Shown in pieces: positions 38,789 through 46,659 of a stretch of DNA of 64,000 bases. Source of the DNA: Marichromatium purpuratum 984. Its GTDB lineage: Bacteria > Pseudomonadota > Gammaproteobacteria > Chromatiales > Chromatiaceae. Numbering within the stretch: position 1 is the stretch's first letter; each line of letters starts with the position of its first letter. The stretch spans positions 3,430,001 to 3,494,000 of the forward strand of contig NZ_CP007031.1 in NCBI RefSeq assembly GCF_000224005.2, written 5' to 3'. The notes under the pieces are model-generated. The model was given only the letters and a program-made list of their open reading frames with translations, was not told the DNA's origin and ran no database searches. Both the position numbers and the translations under genes were made by a program.

Positions 38789-41341
38789 ATGATGTTGCTC
38801 AACAGACACTCGATCGGTTTCAGGATCGCACTGTGGTCGGGCCCGATCCTGGTGATACTCGGCTTCGGGATCACTTTCTATGCACTCTCGCAGATGAACT
38901 CGATGGCCGAGGCGCAGCGCGAGACCGCACTCGAGACCGCGCGCACGCTGATCGTCAACGCCACCCAAGAGCAGGCCGCGATCATCGAGGCCGACACCGA
39001 AGAGCCACTGGGCGTCGCCCGCACCCTCGCCCAGGCGCTCGGGGTGGCCGCGCGCAAGGACGCCGCAGAGATGACCGCCGCCGACTGGACACGGCTGAGC
39101 GAGCGCTATCGCGAACTCGAGGCAACCACGGCGATCGCGCGCGCCACCATCGCCGACTATGTCGCCGCTGCGCGGCGCGGCGAACTCACCCGCGCCGAGG
39201 CCCAACAACAGGCCATCGCCGCGATCCGCCGGATGCGCTCTGACGAGGGTGACTACACCTGGATCCAGGACCGTTCCAGCCCCTATCCGCGGATGGTGAT
39301 GGACCCCAATGCACCCGCACTCGACGGTCGCGTACTCGACGACCCGAGCTACGACACTGCCATGAATGCCGGCAAGAACCTGTTCGTCGCTATCGACGAG
39401 CAGATCGCCGACGACGGCGAGGGCCACATCCATTACGACTGGACCCCGCCCGGTGAGGACACCGCCCGACCCAAGCTCGCCTTCGCGCGATTGGTGCCCG
39501 AGTGGGGCTGGGTGGTCGTCTCCTCGCTGTGGCTCGACGAGATGGCCTTCTTCTCGCGCGGCGACGTCAACCAGATGCTGCGTGCGGTGCTCGTCGAGCA
39601 CCCCGACTATCTCGGTGTCTACACGGCCTGGGAACCCGACGCCTTCGACGGTGCCGACGCCCGCTATGCCAACACCCCCGACCACGACGCCAGCGGCCGC
39701 TTCATCCCCTACTGGAGCATCGATGCCTCCGGCACCCCCCATGTCGAGGCCCAGGTCGACTACGAGACCCCGGGCAAGGGTGATTTCTACCTGATCCCCC
39801 GCCAGACCCGTCAGGAACAGGTCATCGACCCCTACCTCTACCCGGTGCAGGGCGAGGAGCGGTTGATCACCTCGATGGTAGTCCCGGTGCTGCAGGGCGG
39901 GGCGTTTCGCGGCATCGTCGGTGTCGACCTCGAACTCGGCCACTTCCAGCGTCTTGCCGAAGAGACCGCCGCAGGTCTCTACGACGGCCGCGCCAAGGTC
40001 GCGCTGGTGGCCAACGACGGCACCATCATCGGTTCGAGCCGGCGCCCCGACATGGTCGGCAAGCCGCTCACCGAACTCACCGAGCAGGCCGAGCGCATCG
40101 TCGACACCCTGCGCCGGGGTGATCCGCTGCTGATCGAGAACGACCAGGAGGTGCTCGCCTTCACCCCGATCCAGCTCGGCGTCAACGACCGCCCCTGGGG
40201 CATCGGCGTCGGGGTACCGCTCGAGGCGATCACCGAGGCGGCTGACCAGACCGCAGCCGCCGCGCGACGCTCGGCGATGGTGATGGTCACGGTCTCGGTG
40301 GCGAGCATCGTCGCCGGCATCGTGCTGATGCTGCTGGTCACCCGCGCCATCGTGCGCCGCATCCAGCGACTCAGCCGAATGATGCACGACGTCGCCGAGG
40401 GTGAGGGCGATCTCACCCGCACCATCGAGATCCACGGCAAGGACGAGCTGGCCGAACTGGCCACCGCCTTCAACCTGTTCCAGAGCAAGCTGCGCGATCT
40501 CATCGCCGAAGTCGCCGGCGGCAATCAGCAACTGGCTGCCGCCGCCGAGCAACTCTCGGCCACCAGCCAGCAGACCGACGACCAGGTCCGGCGTCAGCAG
40601 GCCGAACTCGAACAGGTCGCCACGGCGATGAACGAGATGACCGCCACCGTCGCCGAGGTCGCGCGCAACGCCACCGAGGCGGCCGCGGCCACCCAACAGA
40701 CCGACCAGGACGCCGGCGCCGGCAGCCAGGTGGTGGCCAGCTCGATCGCCTCGATCGAGGTCCTCTCACAGCGCGTCGAGGGGGCCACCGAGGTGATCGC
40801 CCGACTCTCCGAGGACTCGGCTGAGATCGGCAAGGTGCTCGATGTGATCCGTGGCATCGCCGAACAGACCAACCTGCTTGCGCTCAACGCCGCGATCGAG
40901 GCGGCGCGCGCCGGCGAGCAGGGACGCGGCTTCGCGGTGGTCGCCGACGAGGTCCGCACCCTGGCCAGCCGGACCCAGGCCTCGACCACCGAGATCCAGC
41001 AGATGATCGAGCGCCTGCAGTCGGGTACCAGCCAGGCGGTGGCGGCGATGGAGGAGAGCCGGACCCAGGCCCAGGAGAGCGTCGCCATGGCCGGCGAGGC
41101 GGGCAGCTCGCTCGAACAGATCACCCGTTCGGTCAGCACCATCAAGGACATGAACAGTCAGATCGCCAGCGCCGCCGAGGAACAGGCCGCCGTCTCCCAG
41201 GAGGTCGACCGCAACCTCATCAACACCACCCAGGCGATCGAGGGGGTGAGCGCCGGCGCTACCCAGATCAAGCACGCCGCCGGCGAACTGGCCGAGCTGG
41301 CCGCCGGCCAGCAGGCGCGCGTCGGTCGCTTCAAGGTCTGA
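38789..41341 (+). CDS. Methyl-accepting chemotaxis protein with Cache sensor
   Basis: An 850-residue chemoreceptor. After an N-terminal membrane segment ('[19 protein letters not shown]') it has a large periplasmic double-Cache-type sensor (about residues 45-490), with '[20 protein letters not shown]' and '[15 protein letters not shown]'. The second membrane segment is '[20 protein letters not shown]'; a HAMP domain and the signalling tip '[19 protein letters not shown]' follow. Cache sensors usually bind small organic acids or amino acids; the ligand is not predictable. The ATG at 38789 is followed at once by a second ATG codon. Confidence 0.93.
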   Translation: MMLLNRHSIGFRIALWSGPILVILGFGITFYALSQMNSMAEAQRETALETARTLIVNATQEQAAIIEADTEEPLGVARTLAQALGVAARKDAAEMTAADWTRLSERYRELEATTAIARATIADYVAAARRGELTRAEAQQQAIAAIRRMRSDEGDYTWIQDRSSPYPRMVMDPNAPALDGRVLDDPSYDTAMNAGKNLFVAIDEQIADDGEGHIHYDWTPPGEDTARPKLAFARLVPEWGWVVVSSLWLDEMAFFSRGDVNQMLRAVLVEHPDYLGVYTAWEPDAFDGADARYANTPDHDASGRFIPYWSIDASGTPHVEAQVDYETPGKGDFYLIPRQTRQEQVIDPYLYPVQGEERLITSMVVPVLQGGAFRGIVGVDLELGHFQRLAEETAAGLYDGRAKVALVANDGTIIGSSRRPDMVGKPLTELTEQAERIVDTLRRGDPLLIENDQEVLAFTPIQLGVNDRPWGIGVGVPLEAITEAADQTAAAARRSAMVMVTVSVASIVAGIVLMLLVTRAIVRRIQRLSRMMHDVAEGEGDLTRTIEIHGKDELAELATAFNLFQSKLRDLIAEVAGGNQQLAAAAEQLSATSQQTDDQVRRQQAELEQVATAMNEMTATVAEVARNATEAAAATQQTDQDAGAGSQVVASSIASIEVLSQRVEGATEVIARLSEDSAEIGKVLDVIRGIAEQTNLLALNAAIEAARAGEQGRGFAVVADEVRTLASRTQASTTEIQQMIERLQSGTSQAVAAMEESRTQAQESVAMAGEAGSSLEQITRSVSTIKDMNSQIASAAEEQAAVSQEVDRNLINTTQAIEGVSAGATQIKHAAGELAELAAGQQARVGRFKV

Positions 41342-41344
41342 GCG

Positions 41345-41383
41345 CCTGGGCGCCCCGGCCCAGGGACGGAACTCGGGGCGCCC
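41345..41383. terminator. Two mutually exclusive hairpins behind the chemoreceptor gene
   Basis: A 7-base stem CCTGGGC/GCCCAGG (41345-41351 with 41358-41364) competes for bases with a 9-base stem GGGCGCCCC/GGGGCGCCC (41348-41356 with 41375-41383). They start four bases after the chemoreceptor stop. This could be a terminator without a U-tract. Confidence 0.5.
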
Positions 41384-41468
41384 ACCACAGGTCAGTGATG
41401 AGGATCGTCGGCGTGGAACGCCGAGCGCATCCAGGCCCAGAACCCAACGCACAAGGACACCAGCAATC

Positions 41469-41957
41469 GTGCATCGCCGCTGGACCGCCGCCGCCATCCT
41501 CGCCCGAGGCGCGCTGTTCTCACTGCTCTGGCTGATCCTCGCCGGGACCGATCCACAGTCCTGGCTGATCGGTCTGCCGAGCGTGGCACTCGCCACTGAC
41601 GTCAGCCTCACGCTCTCGCCCCCGGCCCGACGACCGCGAACCCTGGCGCTGCTGGCCTTCATCCCCTATTTCATCGCCCAGTCGCTGCGCGGCGGGTTCG
41701 ATGTCGCGCTGCGGGTGCTGGCGCCACGACCACGCGTCGCCCCTGGCTTCATCGACTATCACACCCGGCTCGCCGATCCCGCCGCGCGGGTGCTCTTCCT
41801 CGATACCGTGAGTCTGCTGCCCGGCACCCTGGGGGCCGACATGCACGGTCAGCGCCTGCGGGTTCACGCCATCGACACCGGGATCGACGTCCGCCCCGAA
41901 CTCGTCGCGCTGGAGCAACGGATCGCCGCGCTGTTCGCGCGCGAGGGGCACGGATGA
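41469..41957 (+). CDS. mnhE: Mrp/MBH-type antiporter subunit E (MrpE/MbhA)
   Basis: A 162-residue membrane protein of the MnhE family, with N-terminal membrane segments ('ALFSLLWLILAGTDPQSWLI' and 'TLALLAFIPYFIAQSLRGG') and the family core 'FLDTVSLLPGTLGADMHGQRL'. It is the first of nine closely packed genes. The start is a GTG at 41469 with a weak AAGGA site 12 bases upstream. MrpE is a membrane subunit of multi-component cation/proton antiporters and of membrane-bound hydrogenases. The stop overlaps the next start (ATGA). Confidence 0.85.
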   Translation: MHRRWTAAAILARGALFSLLWLILAGTDPQSWLIGLPSVALATDVSLTLSPPARRPRTLALLAFIPYFIAQSLRGGFDVALRVLAPRPRVAPGFIDYHTRLADPAARVLFLDTVSLLPGTLGADMHGQRLRVHAIDTGIDVRPELVALEQRIAALFAREGHG

Positions 41958-42217
41958 CGACGCTCGCGCTGCTCGCCGCCCTGGCCCTGCTCGCCAGCAT
42001 GTCGCTCGGCCTGGTCCAGGTACTGCGCGGTCCCGGCGCGGCCGATCGGATGATGGGCGTGCAACTGCTCGGCACCAGCGGGATCGGCGTGCTGTTGCTG
42101 CTCGCCGTCGCCATCGACCAACCGGCGCTGATCGATGTCGCGTTGATCTTCGCGCTGCTCGCCGCAGTGGCTGCCGCCGCGCTCACCCGCCGCCGACTTC
42201 GAGAACCCGCCGAATGA
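41954..42217 (+). CDS. mnhF: Antiporter subunit F (MrpF/MbhB)
   Basis: An 87-residue protein with three membrane segments. The MnhF signature 'RGPGAADRMMGVQLLGTSGI' follows the first segment and ends in a short basic tail. It overlaps both neighbours by four bases. It belongs to the proposed antiporter complex encoded by this operon. Confidence 0.88.
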   Translation: MTTLALLAALALLASMSLGLVQVLRGPGAADRMMGVQLLGTSGIGVLLLLAVAIDQPALIDVALIFALLAAVAAAALTRRRLREPAE

Positions 42218-42510
42218 CCGCCGCGCTCCTCTTCTCCGCGATCACCCTGCCGCTCGGTTGTCTGTTCTTCGCCGCCGGCAGCATCGGGCTGCTGCGCCTG
42301 CCCGATCTGTTCACCCGGCTGCACGCGCTGACCAAGGCCGACAACCTCGGTCTCGGCCTGTTGATCATCGGCCTGCTGCCCTGGGTCGACTCGCCCTGGC
42401 AGGGACTCAAGCTGGTGCTGATCTGGCTGCTGGTACTGCTCGCCGGCGCCACCGGTGCCCATCTGGTCGCCAAGCGCGCGCTACGCGGCGACGGCGAGGA
42501 CCTGCAATGA
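42214..42510 (+). CDS. mnhG: Antiporter subunit G (MrpG/MbhC)
   Basis: A 98-residue membrane protein of the MnhG/PhaG family with the signature 'GLLRLPDLFTRLHALTKADN', three membrane segments and a C-terminal cytoplasmic tail. It overlaps both neighbours through ATGA junctions, which suggests coupled translation and fixed subunit ratios. Confidence 0.9.
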   Translation: MTAALLFSAITLPLGCLFFAAGSIGLLRLPDLFTRLHALTKADNLGLGLLIIGLLPWVDSPWQGLKLVLIWLLVLLAGATGAHLVAKRALRGDGEDLQ

Positions 42511-42770
42511 CCCTGCTGCTGTTCGATCTGGTGCTGATCGCCACCCTGCTGACCCTGGCCGTGGCCGCCCTGAGCAGCGTCGAGCCGCGTCGCGCGGTGA
42601 TGCTGTTCATCGCCTTCGGACTGTGGCTGGCGCTGGTCTGGGCGCGACTCGGCGCCCCTGATGTCGCACTGGCCGAGGCGGCGATCGGCGCCGGGCTCGG
42701 CGGCGCGCTGATGCTCGCTGCGGCGCGGCGTGCGGCACGGCGCCGAAAGCGCACCGAGAGGGACAGATGA
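42507..42770 (+). CDS. DUF4040/MbhD-like antiporter subunit
   Basis: An 87-residue protein with about three membrane segments, matching the small domain found at the C terminus of MrpA and as the separate MbhD subunit of membrane-bound hydrogenases ('LFDLVLIATLLTLAVAALSS' and 'GAPDVALAEAAIGAGLGGAL'). The segment around 'APDVALAEA' is the family signature. Its position after subunit G is the same as in MBH operons. Confidence 0.8.
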   Translation: MTLLLFDLVLIATLLTLAVAALSSVEPRRAVMLFIAFGLWLALVWARLGAPDVALAEAAIGAGLGGALMLAAARRAARRRKRTERDR

Positions 42771-43432
42771 GCGGCCCGGCGCGCCTGCTCGTCGCCCTGC
42801 TCACCGCCGCGCTCGGCGGGTTGCTGCTGTGGGTGCTGGCCGTCGTGCTCGCCGAGCGGCCGGAACCCGCCCTCGCCGGGGCGGCATTCGCCGCGCTGCC
42901 GCTCACCGGGGTCGGCAACCCGGTCACCGCGGTGTTGCTCGACTACCGCGCCTACGACACCCTGCTCGAACTGGCGGTGCTGCTCGCCGCGCTGCTCGGG
43001 ATCTGGTCGCTCGGCCCACCGGCGCCGGCCTATCAGCGCGCCGGCTCGGCACTGCGCGCGATGGTCGCCTGGGTGGTGCCACTGCTGATCCTCACCGGCG
43101 GCTATCTACTCTGGGCCGGCGGTCAGGTACCGGGCGGCGCCTTCCAGGGCGGCGCCCTGCTCGGCGCCGCCGGGGTGGTGCTGCGCCTCGCCGGCGACCC
43201 CCGCGCCGGGTTGCCCGGCGAGGCGCTCCAGCGGCTGCTCGCGGTGCTTGGCGTCGGCGTCTTCCTGCTGGTCGGGCTGACGCTGCTCGCGTTCGGGCGC
43301 GATCTGCTCGACTACCCGACGGGCTGGTCGAAGTGGCTGATCCTCGCCATCGAGAGCGCCGCCACCCTGGCCATCGGCACCACCCTGGCGGCGGCCTATG
43401 TCGGCGGTCGGCCACCGGGGGAGGGGCGATGA
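42767..43432 (+). CDS. mnhB: Fused MbhE-like and MnhB antiporter subunit
   Basis: A 221-residue membrane protein in two parts. The first about 100 residues match MbhE/the last MrpA segment, with 'GNPVTAVLLDYRAYDTLLEL'. The second is an MnhB domain with 'GGQVPGGAFQGGALLGAAGV'. In archaeal MBH operons these are separate genes (MbhE, MbhF). Both ends overlap the neighbouring genes by four bases. Confidence 0.83.
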   Translation: MSGPARLLVALLTAALGGLLLWVLAVVLAERPEPALAGAAFAALPLTGVGNPVTAVLLDYRAYDTLLELAVLLAALLGIWSLGPPAPAYQRAGSALRAMVAWVVPLLILTGGYLLWAGGQVPGGAFQGGALLGAAGVVLRLAGDPRAGLPGEALQRLLAVLGVGVFLLVGLTLLAFGRDLLDYPTGWSKWLILAIESAATLAIGTTLAAAYVGGRPPGEGR

Positions 43433-43722
43433 GCACACAACTGCTCTACGGCGGCGCCGGCATCGCGCTCTGCGTGCTCGGGCTCTGGGCCTTCCTGGTC
43501 CACGCGCCGCTGCTGCGCAAGCTGATCGCAATCAACATTATGGGCAGTGGCGTCTTCCACCTGCTGATCGCGCTCGCCGAACGCGACGGCGCCCCCCCCG
43601 ACCCGGTACCGCACGCGCTGGTGCTCACCGGGATCGTGGTGGCAGTGAGCGCCACCGCGCTGGCGCTGGTCTTCGGCCGACGACTCGATGAGCAGGGGGG
43701 CGTGCCCGAGGATGAACGCTAG
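43429..43722 (+). CDS. mnhC: Antiporter subunit C (MrpC/NuoK-like)
   Basis: A 97-residue protein of the MnhC/NuoK family with three membrane segments; the family block 'RKLIAINIMGSGVFHLLIAL' lies in the second and 'VPHALVLTGIVVAVSATALA' in the third. It overlaps the next gene by eleven bases. Confidence 0.88.
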   Translation: MSTQLLYGGAGIALCVLGLWAFLVHAPLLRKLIAINIMGSGVFHLLIALAERDGAPPDPVPHALVLTGIVVAVSATALALVFGRRLDEQGGVPEDER

Positions 43723-45157
43723 CCTGCCGCTCGCCATCGCGCTGCCGCTGCTCGGCGCGCTGGCCACCACGCTCGCGCCTGCTCGTGCCCGCGCGCTCGG
43801 ACTGATCGCGGCGCTGGCGAGCAGTGGCGTCGTGCTCTGGCTGGTGATCGGGGTATGGGAGCAGGGGGCACTGCGCGTCAGCCTCGGCGGCTGGTCGGCG
43901 CCACTCGGCATCGTGCTCGCCGCCGACGGCGCGGTCGCCGCGCTGCTGGCGATGACTGCGGTGGTCGCGCTGGCCATCAGCATCCATGCCGGGGACTATT
44001 TTCGCGACCCCGAGCGATTGCGCCAGTTCTGGCCGCTGTGGCTACTGCTGTGGACCGCGCTCAATGCCCTGTTCCTCGCCGCCGATCTGTTCAACATCTA
44101 TGTCGGGCTGGAACTGCTCGGACTCTCCGGCGCGGCGCTCGCCGCGCTCGGCGGCGGTCGCGAGGCGCTGGCCGCGAGCCTGCGCTACCTGCTCGTCGGC
44201 CTGCTCGGCTCGATGACCTATCTGCTCGGGGTGGCGCTGATCTATGCCGCTCACGGTCAGCTCGACCTCGCGCTGCTCAGCACGCGGCTCGGCCCCGGAG
44301 CCGTGGATGCCACCGCGCTGGCGCTGCTGACCCTGGGGTTGGCGCTCAAGGCCGCGCTCTTCCCGTTGCACTTCTGGCTGCCACCGACCCATGCCAACGC
44401 CCCGGCGCCGGTCAGCGCCGCACTCTCGGCGCTGGTCGGCAAGGTCGCCGCCTGGCTGCTGCTGATGCTCTGGCTCGGCCCCTTCGCCGCGGTGACCCAG
44501 CCCGCCGCAGCCACCCTGCTTGGCCTGCTCGGCGCCTGCGGCGTGGTCTGGGGATCGTGGCGGGCGCTGCGCGCCGAGCGACTGAAACTGCTCGCGGCCC
44601 ACTCCACGGTCGCCCAGATCGGTTATCTGTTCCTCTTCGTCCCCCTGATCCAGGGGCTTGCCCCCGGCCCCGAGCGCACCGCGCTGCTCGGCGCCCTGCT
44701 GCTGATGGCGCTCACCCACGGGCTCGCCAAGGCCGCCTTCTTCCTCGCCGCCGGTCAGGTCCAACGGCTCGCCGGACACGATCGTATCGGCGCGCTCGGC
44801 GGCACCGCGCAGCGGCTGCCGGCGACCACCTTCACCCTCGGGCTGGCCGGAGTGGCGTTGATCGGGTTGCCACCGAGCGGCAGCTTCATCGGCAAGTGGC
44901 TGCTCCTGGAGGCGGCCATCGACCAGGGCCAGTGGTGGTGGATCCTGCCGGTGCTCGCCGGCACCCTGCTCGCCGCGGCCTATGTGTTCCGGGTGCTGGC
45001 GCGCGCCTTCAACCAGGAACCCACGCCGCAGCACTTCGTCACCCAGGTGCGCGCGGAGCTGCCCGGACTGGTGCTGGCGCTACTCGCGGTGGGCGGGCTG
45101 GGATTGGCCGCCGGAGGTCTGTGGGGGCTGCTCGAGCCGGTAGAGGTGAGCCGATGA
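43712..45157 (+). CDS. mnhD: Proton-channel antiporter subunit D (MrpD/NuoN-like)
   Basis: A 481-residue membrane protein of the NuoL/M/N-MrpD family with about 14 hydrophobic segments. It keeps the proton-path block 'KAALFPLHFWLPPTHANAPA' and the discontinuous-helix partner 'SALVGKVAAWLLLML', as well as 'AHSTVAQIGYLFLF' and 'PPSGSFIGKWLLL'. This is the first of three such large subunits in the operon. The start at 43712 lies inside the end of mnhC. It overlaps the next gene by four bases. Confidence 0.9.
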   Translation: MNASLPLAIALPLLGALATTLAPARARALGLIAALASSGVVLWLVIGVWEQGALRVSLGGWSAPLGIVLAADGAVAALLAMTAVVALAISIHAGDYFRDPERLRQFWPLWLLLWTALNALFLAADLFNIYVGLELLGLSGAALAALGGGREALAASLRYLLVGLLGSMTYLLGVALIYAAHGQLDLALLSTRLGPGAVDATALALLTLGLALKAALFPLHFWLPPTHANAPAPVSAALSALVGKVAAWLLLMLWLGPFAAVTQPAAATLLGLLGACGVVWGSWRALRAERLKLLAAHSTVAQIGYLFLFVPLIQGLAPGPERTALLGALLLMALTHGLAKAAFFLAAGQVQRLAGHDRIGALGGTAQRLPATTFTLGLAGVALIGLPPSGSFIGKWLLLEAAIDQGQWWWILPVLAGTLLAAAYVFRVLARAFNQEPTPQHFVTQVRAELPGLVLALLAVGGLGLAAGGLWGLLEPVEVSR

Positions 45158-46659
45158 GCAGCACGCTCGATACCCTGTTGCCGTTGCTGATCGTCTGCTC
45201 CTCGCTGGTGCCGGGGACGGCGATCTTCCTGGTGCGCGAGGACAGCCATCTGCTGCGCACCAGCCTCAACATGATCGGCGCGCTCACCAAGCTGGCGCTG
45301 GTCGGGGTGATGATCTGGGGGGTCTATCACGAGCACGACTACGAGAGCCGTATCAGCCTCGCTCCCGGACTCGATCTGGTGTTCGCCGCCGATGCGCTCT
45401 CGGTGCTCTTCGTCACCCTCTCCTCGGTGCTCTGGCTGGTGACCACCATCTATGCCATCGGCTATCTCGAGCACAGCGCCAACCGCAGCCGCTTCTTCGG
45501 CTTCTTCAGTCTCTGCGTCTCGGCCACCGTCGGCATCGCCCTGGCGGGCAACCTGCTGACCTTCGTCATCTGTTACGAGATCCTCACTCTCGCGACCTAT
45601 CCGCTGGTGGCCCATCGCGGCACCCCGGAAGCGACCCGCGGGGCGCGCATCTATCTCTACTACACCGTCGGCGGCGGCGCCCTGCTGCTGCTCGGCGCGG
45701 TCTGGCTGCAGGCCATCGCCGGCCCGCTCGACTTCGTCCAGGGCGGCATCCTCGGCGATCTGCCGGCGACCCTGCACGGTCAGTTCCAGGTGATCTTCGT
45801 GCTGCTGCTCGCCGGGCTCGGGGTCAAGGCCGCGCTGGTGCCGCTGCACGGCTGGCTGCCGCAGTCGATGGTGGCCCCGGCGCCGGTGAGCGCGCTGCTG
45901 CACGCGGTGGCGGTGGTCAAGGCCGGGGCCTTCGGTATCGTCCGCGTGGTCTATGACGTCTACGGCGTGGGGCTGGCCGACGCGCTCGGGCTGCTCGCGC
46001 TGCTCGGCGCGCTGGCCTCCGTCACCATCCTCTACGGCTCGCTGCGCGCCCTGGTCCAGGACGGACTCAAGAGCCGGTTGGCCTATTCCACCGTCAGCCA
46101 GGTCTCCTACATCGCGCTCGGCACCTCGATTTTCGGTCCGATCGCCACCGTCGGCGGGCTGGTCCATCTGGTCCACCAGGGGATCATGAAGATCACCCTG
46201 TTCTTCTGCGCCGGCAACTATGCCGAGACCCTCGGCATCCACCGGGTCAGCCAGATGGACGGGGTCGGACGGCGCATGCCCTGGACAACGCTGGCCTTCA
46301 GCGCCGGCGCGCTGGGCATGATCGGCATCCCGCCGCTGGCCGGCTTCGTCAGCAAGTGGTATCTCGGGCTCGGCGCGATCGACGGCGGCGCCGACTGGGT
46401 GCTGGCGGTGCTCGCCGCCAGCGGCCTGCTCAACGCCGCCTACTTCCTGCCGATCCTCTATCGCGCCTGGTTCCGCCCCCCACCCGAGCACTGGCCGGAG
46501 GAGCGGATCGCGCGGCGCCGCCTCGAGACCCGCGCGGCGCTGCTGTGGCCGCCGCTGATCACCGCGACCCTCTGTCTGCTCGCCGGCCTGTTCGCCGCCG
46601 CGCCCTTCAGCCCGCTGGAGTGGGCCGAGCTGATCGCGCGCCGGGAGTATGATCGATGA
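45154..46659 (+). CDS. Second proton-channel subunit (MrpD/NuoL-M type)
   Basis: A 501-residue relative of the preceding protein with the complete proton-path motif 'KAALVPLHGWLPQSMVAPAP', 'AVVKAGAFGIVRVVYDV' and 'PPLAGFVSKWYLGLGAI'. Membrane-segment count and length are normal for NuoM/MrpD. A second full-length subunit is more than an Mrp or MBH complex normally has, so the complex could translocate more ions per cycle. It overlaps both neighbours by four bases. Confidence 0.9.
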   Translation: MSSTLDTLLPLLIVCSSLVPGTAIFLVREDSHLLRTSLNMIGALTKLALVGVMIWGVYHEHDYESRISLAPGLDLVFAADALSVLFVTLSSVLWLVTTIYAIGYLEHSANRSRFFGFFSLCVSATVGIALAGNLLTFVICYEILTLATYPLVAHRGTPEATRGARIYLYYTVGGGALLLLGAVWLQAIAGPLDFVQGGILGDLPATLHGQFQVIFVLLLAGLGVKAALVPLHGWLPQSMVAPAPVSALLHAVAVVKAGAFGIVRVVYDVYGVGLADALGLLALLGALASVTILYGSLRALVQDGLKSRLAYSTVSQVSYIALGTSIFGPIATVGGLVHLVHQGIMKITLFFCAGNYAETLGIHRVSQMDGVGRRMPWTTLAFSAGALGMIGIPPLAGFVSKWYLGLGAIDGGADWVLAVLAASGLLNAAYFLPILYRAWFRPPPEHWPEERIARRRLETRAALLWPPLITATLCLLAGLFAAAPFSPLEWAELIARREYDR

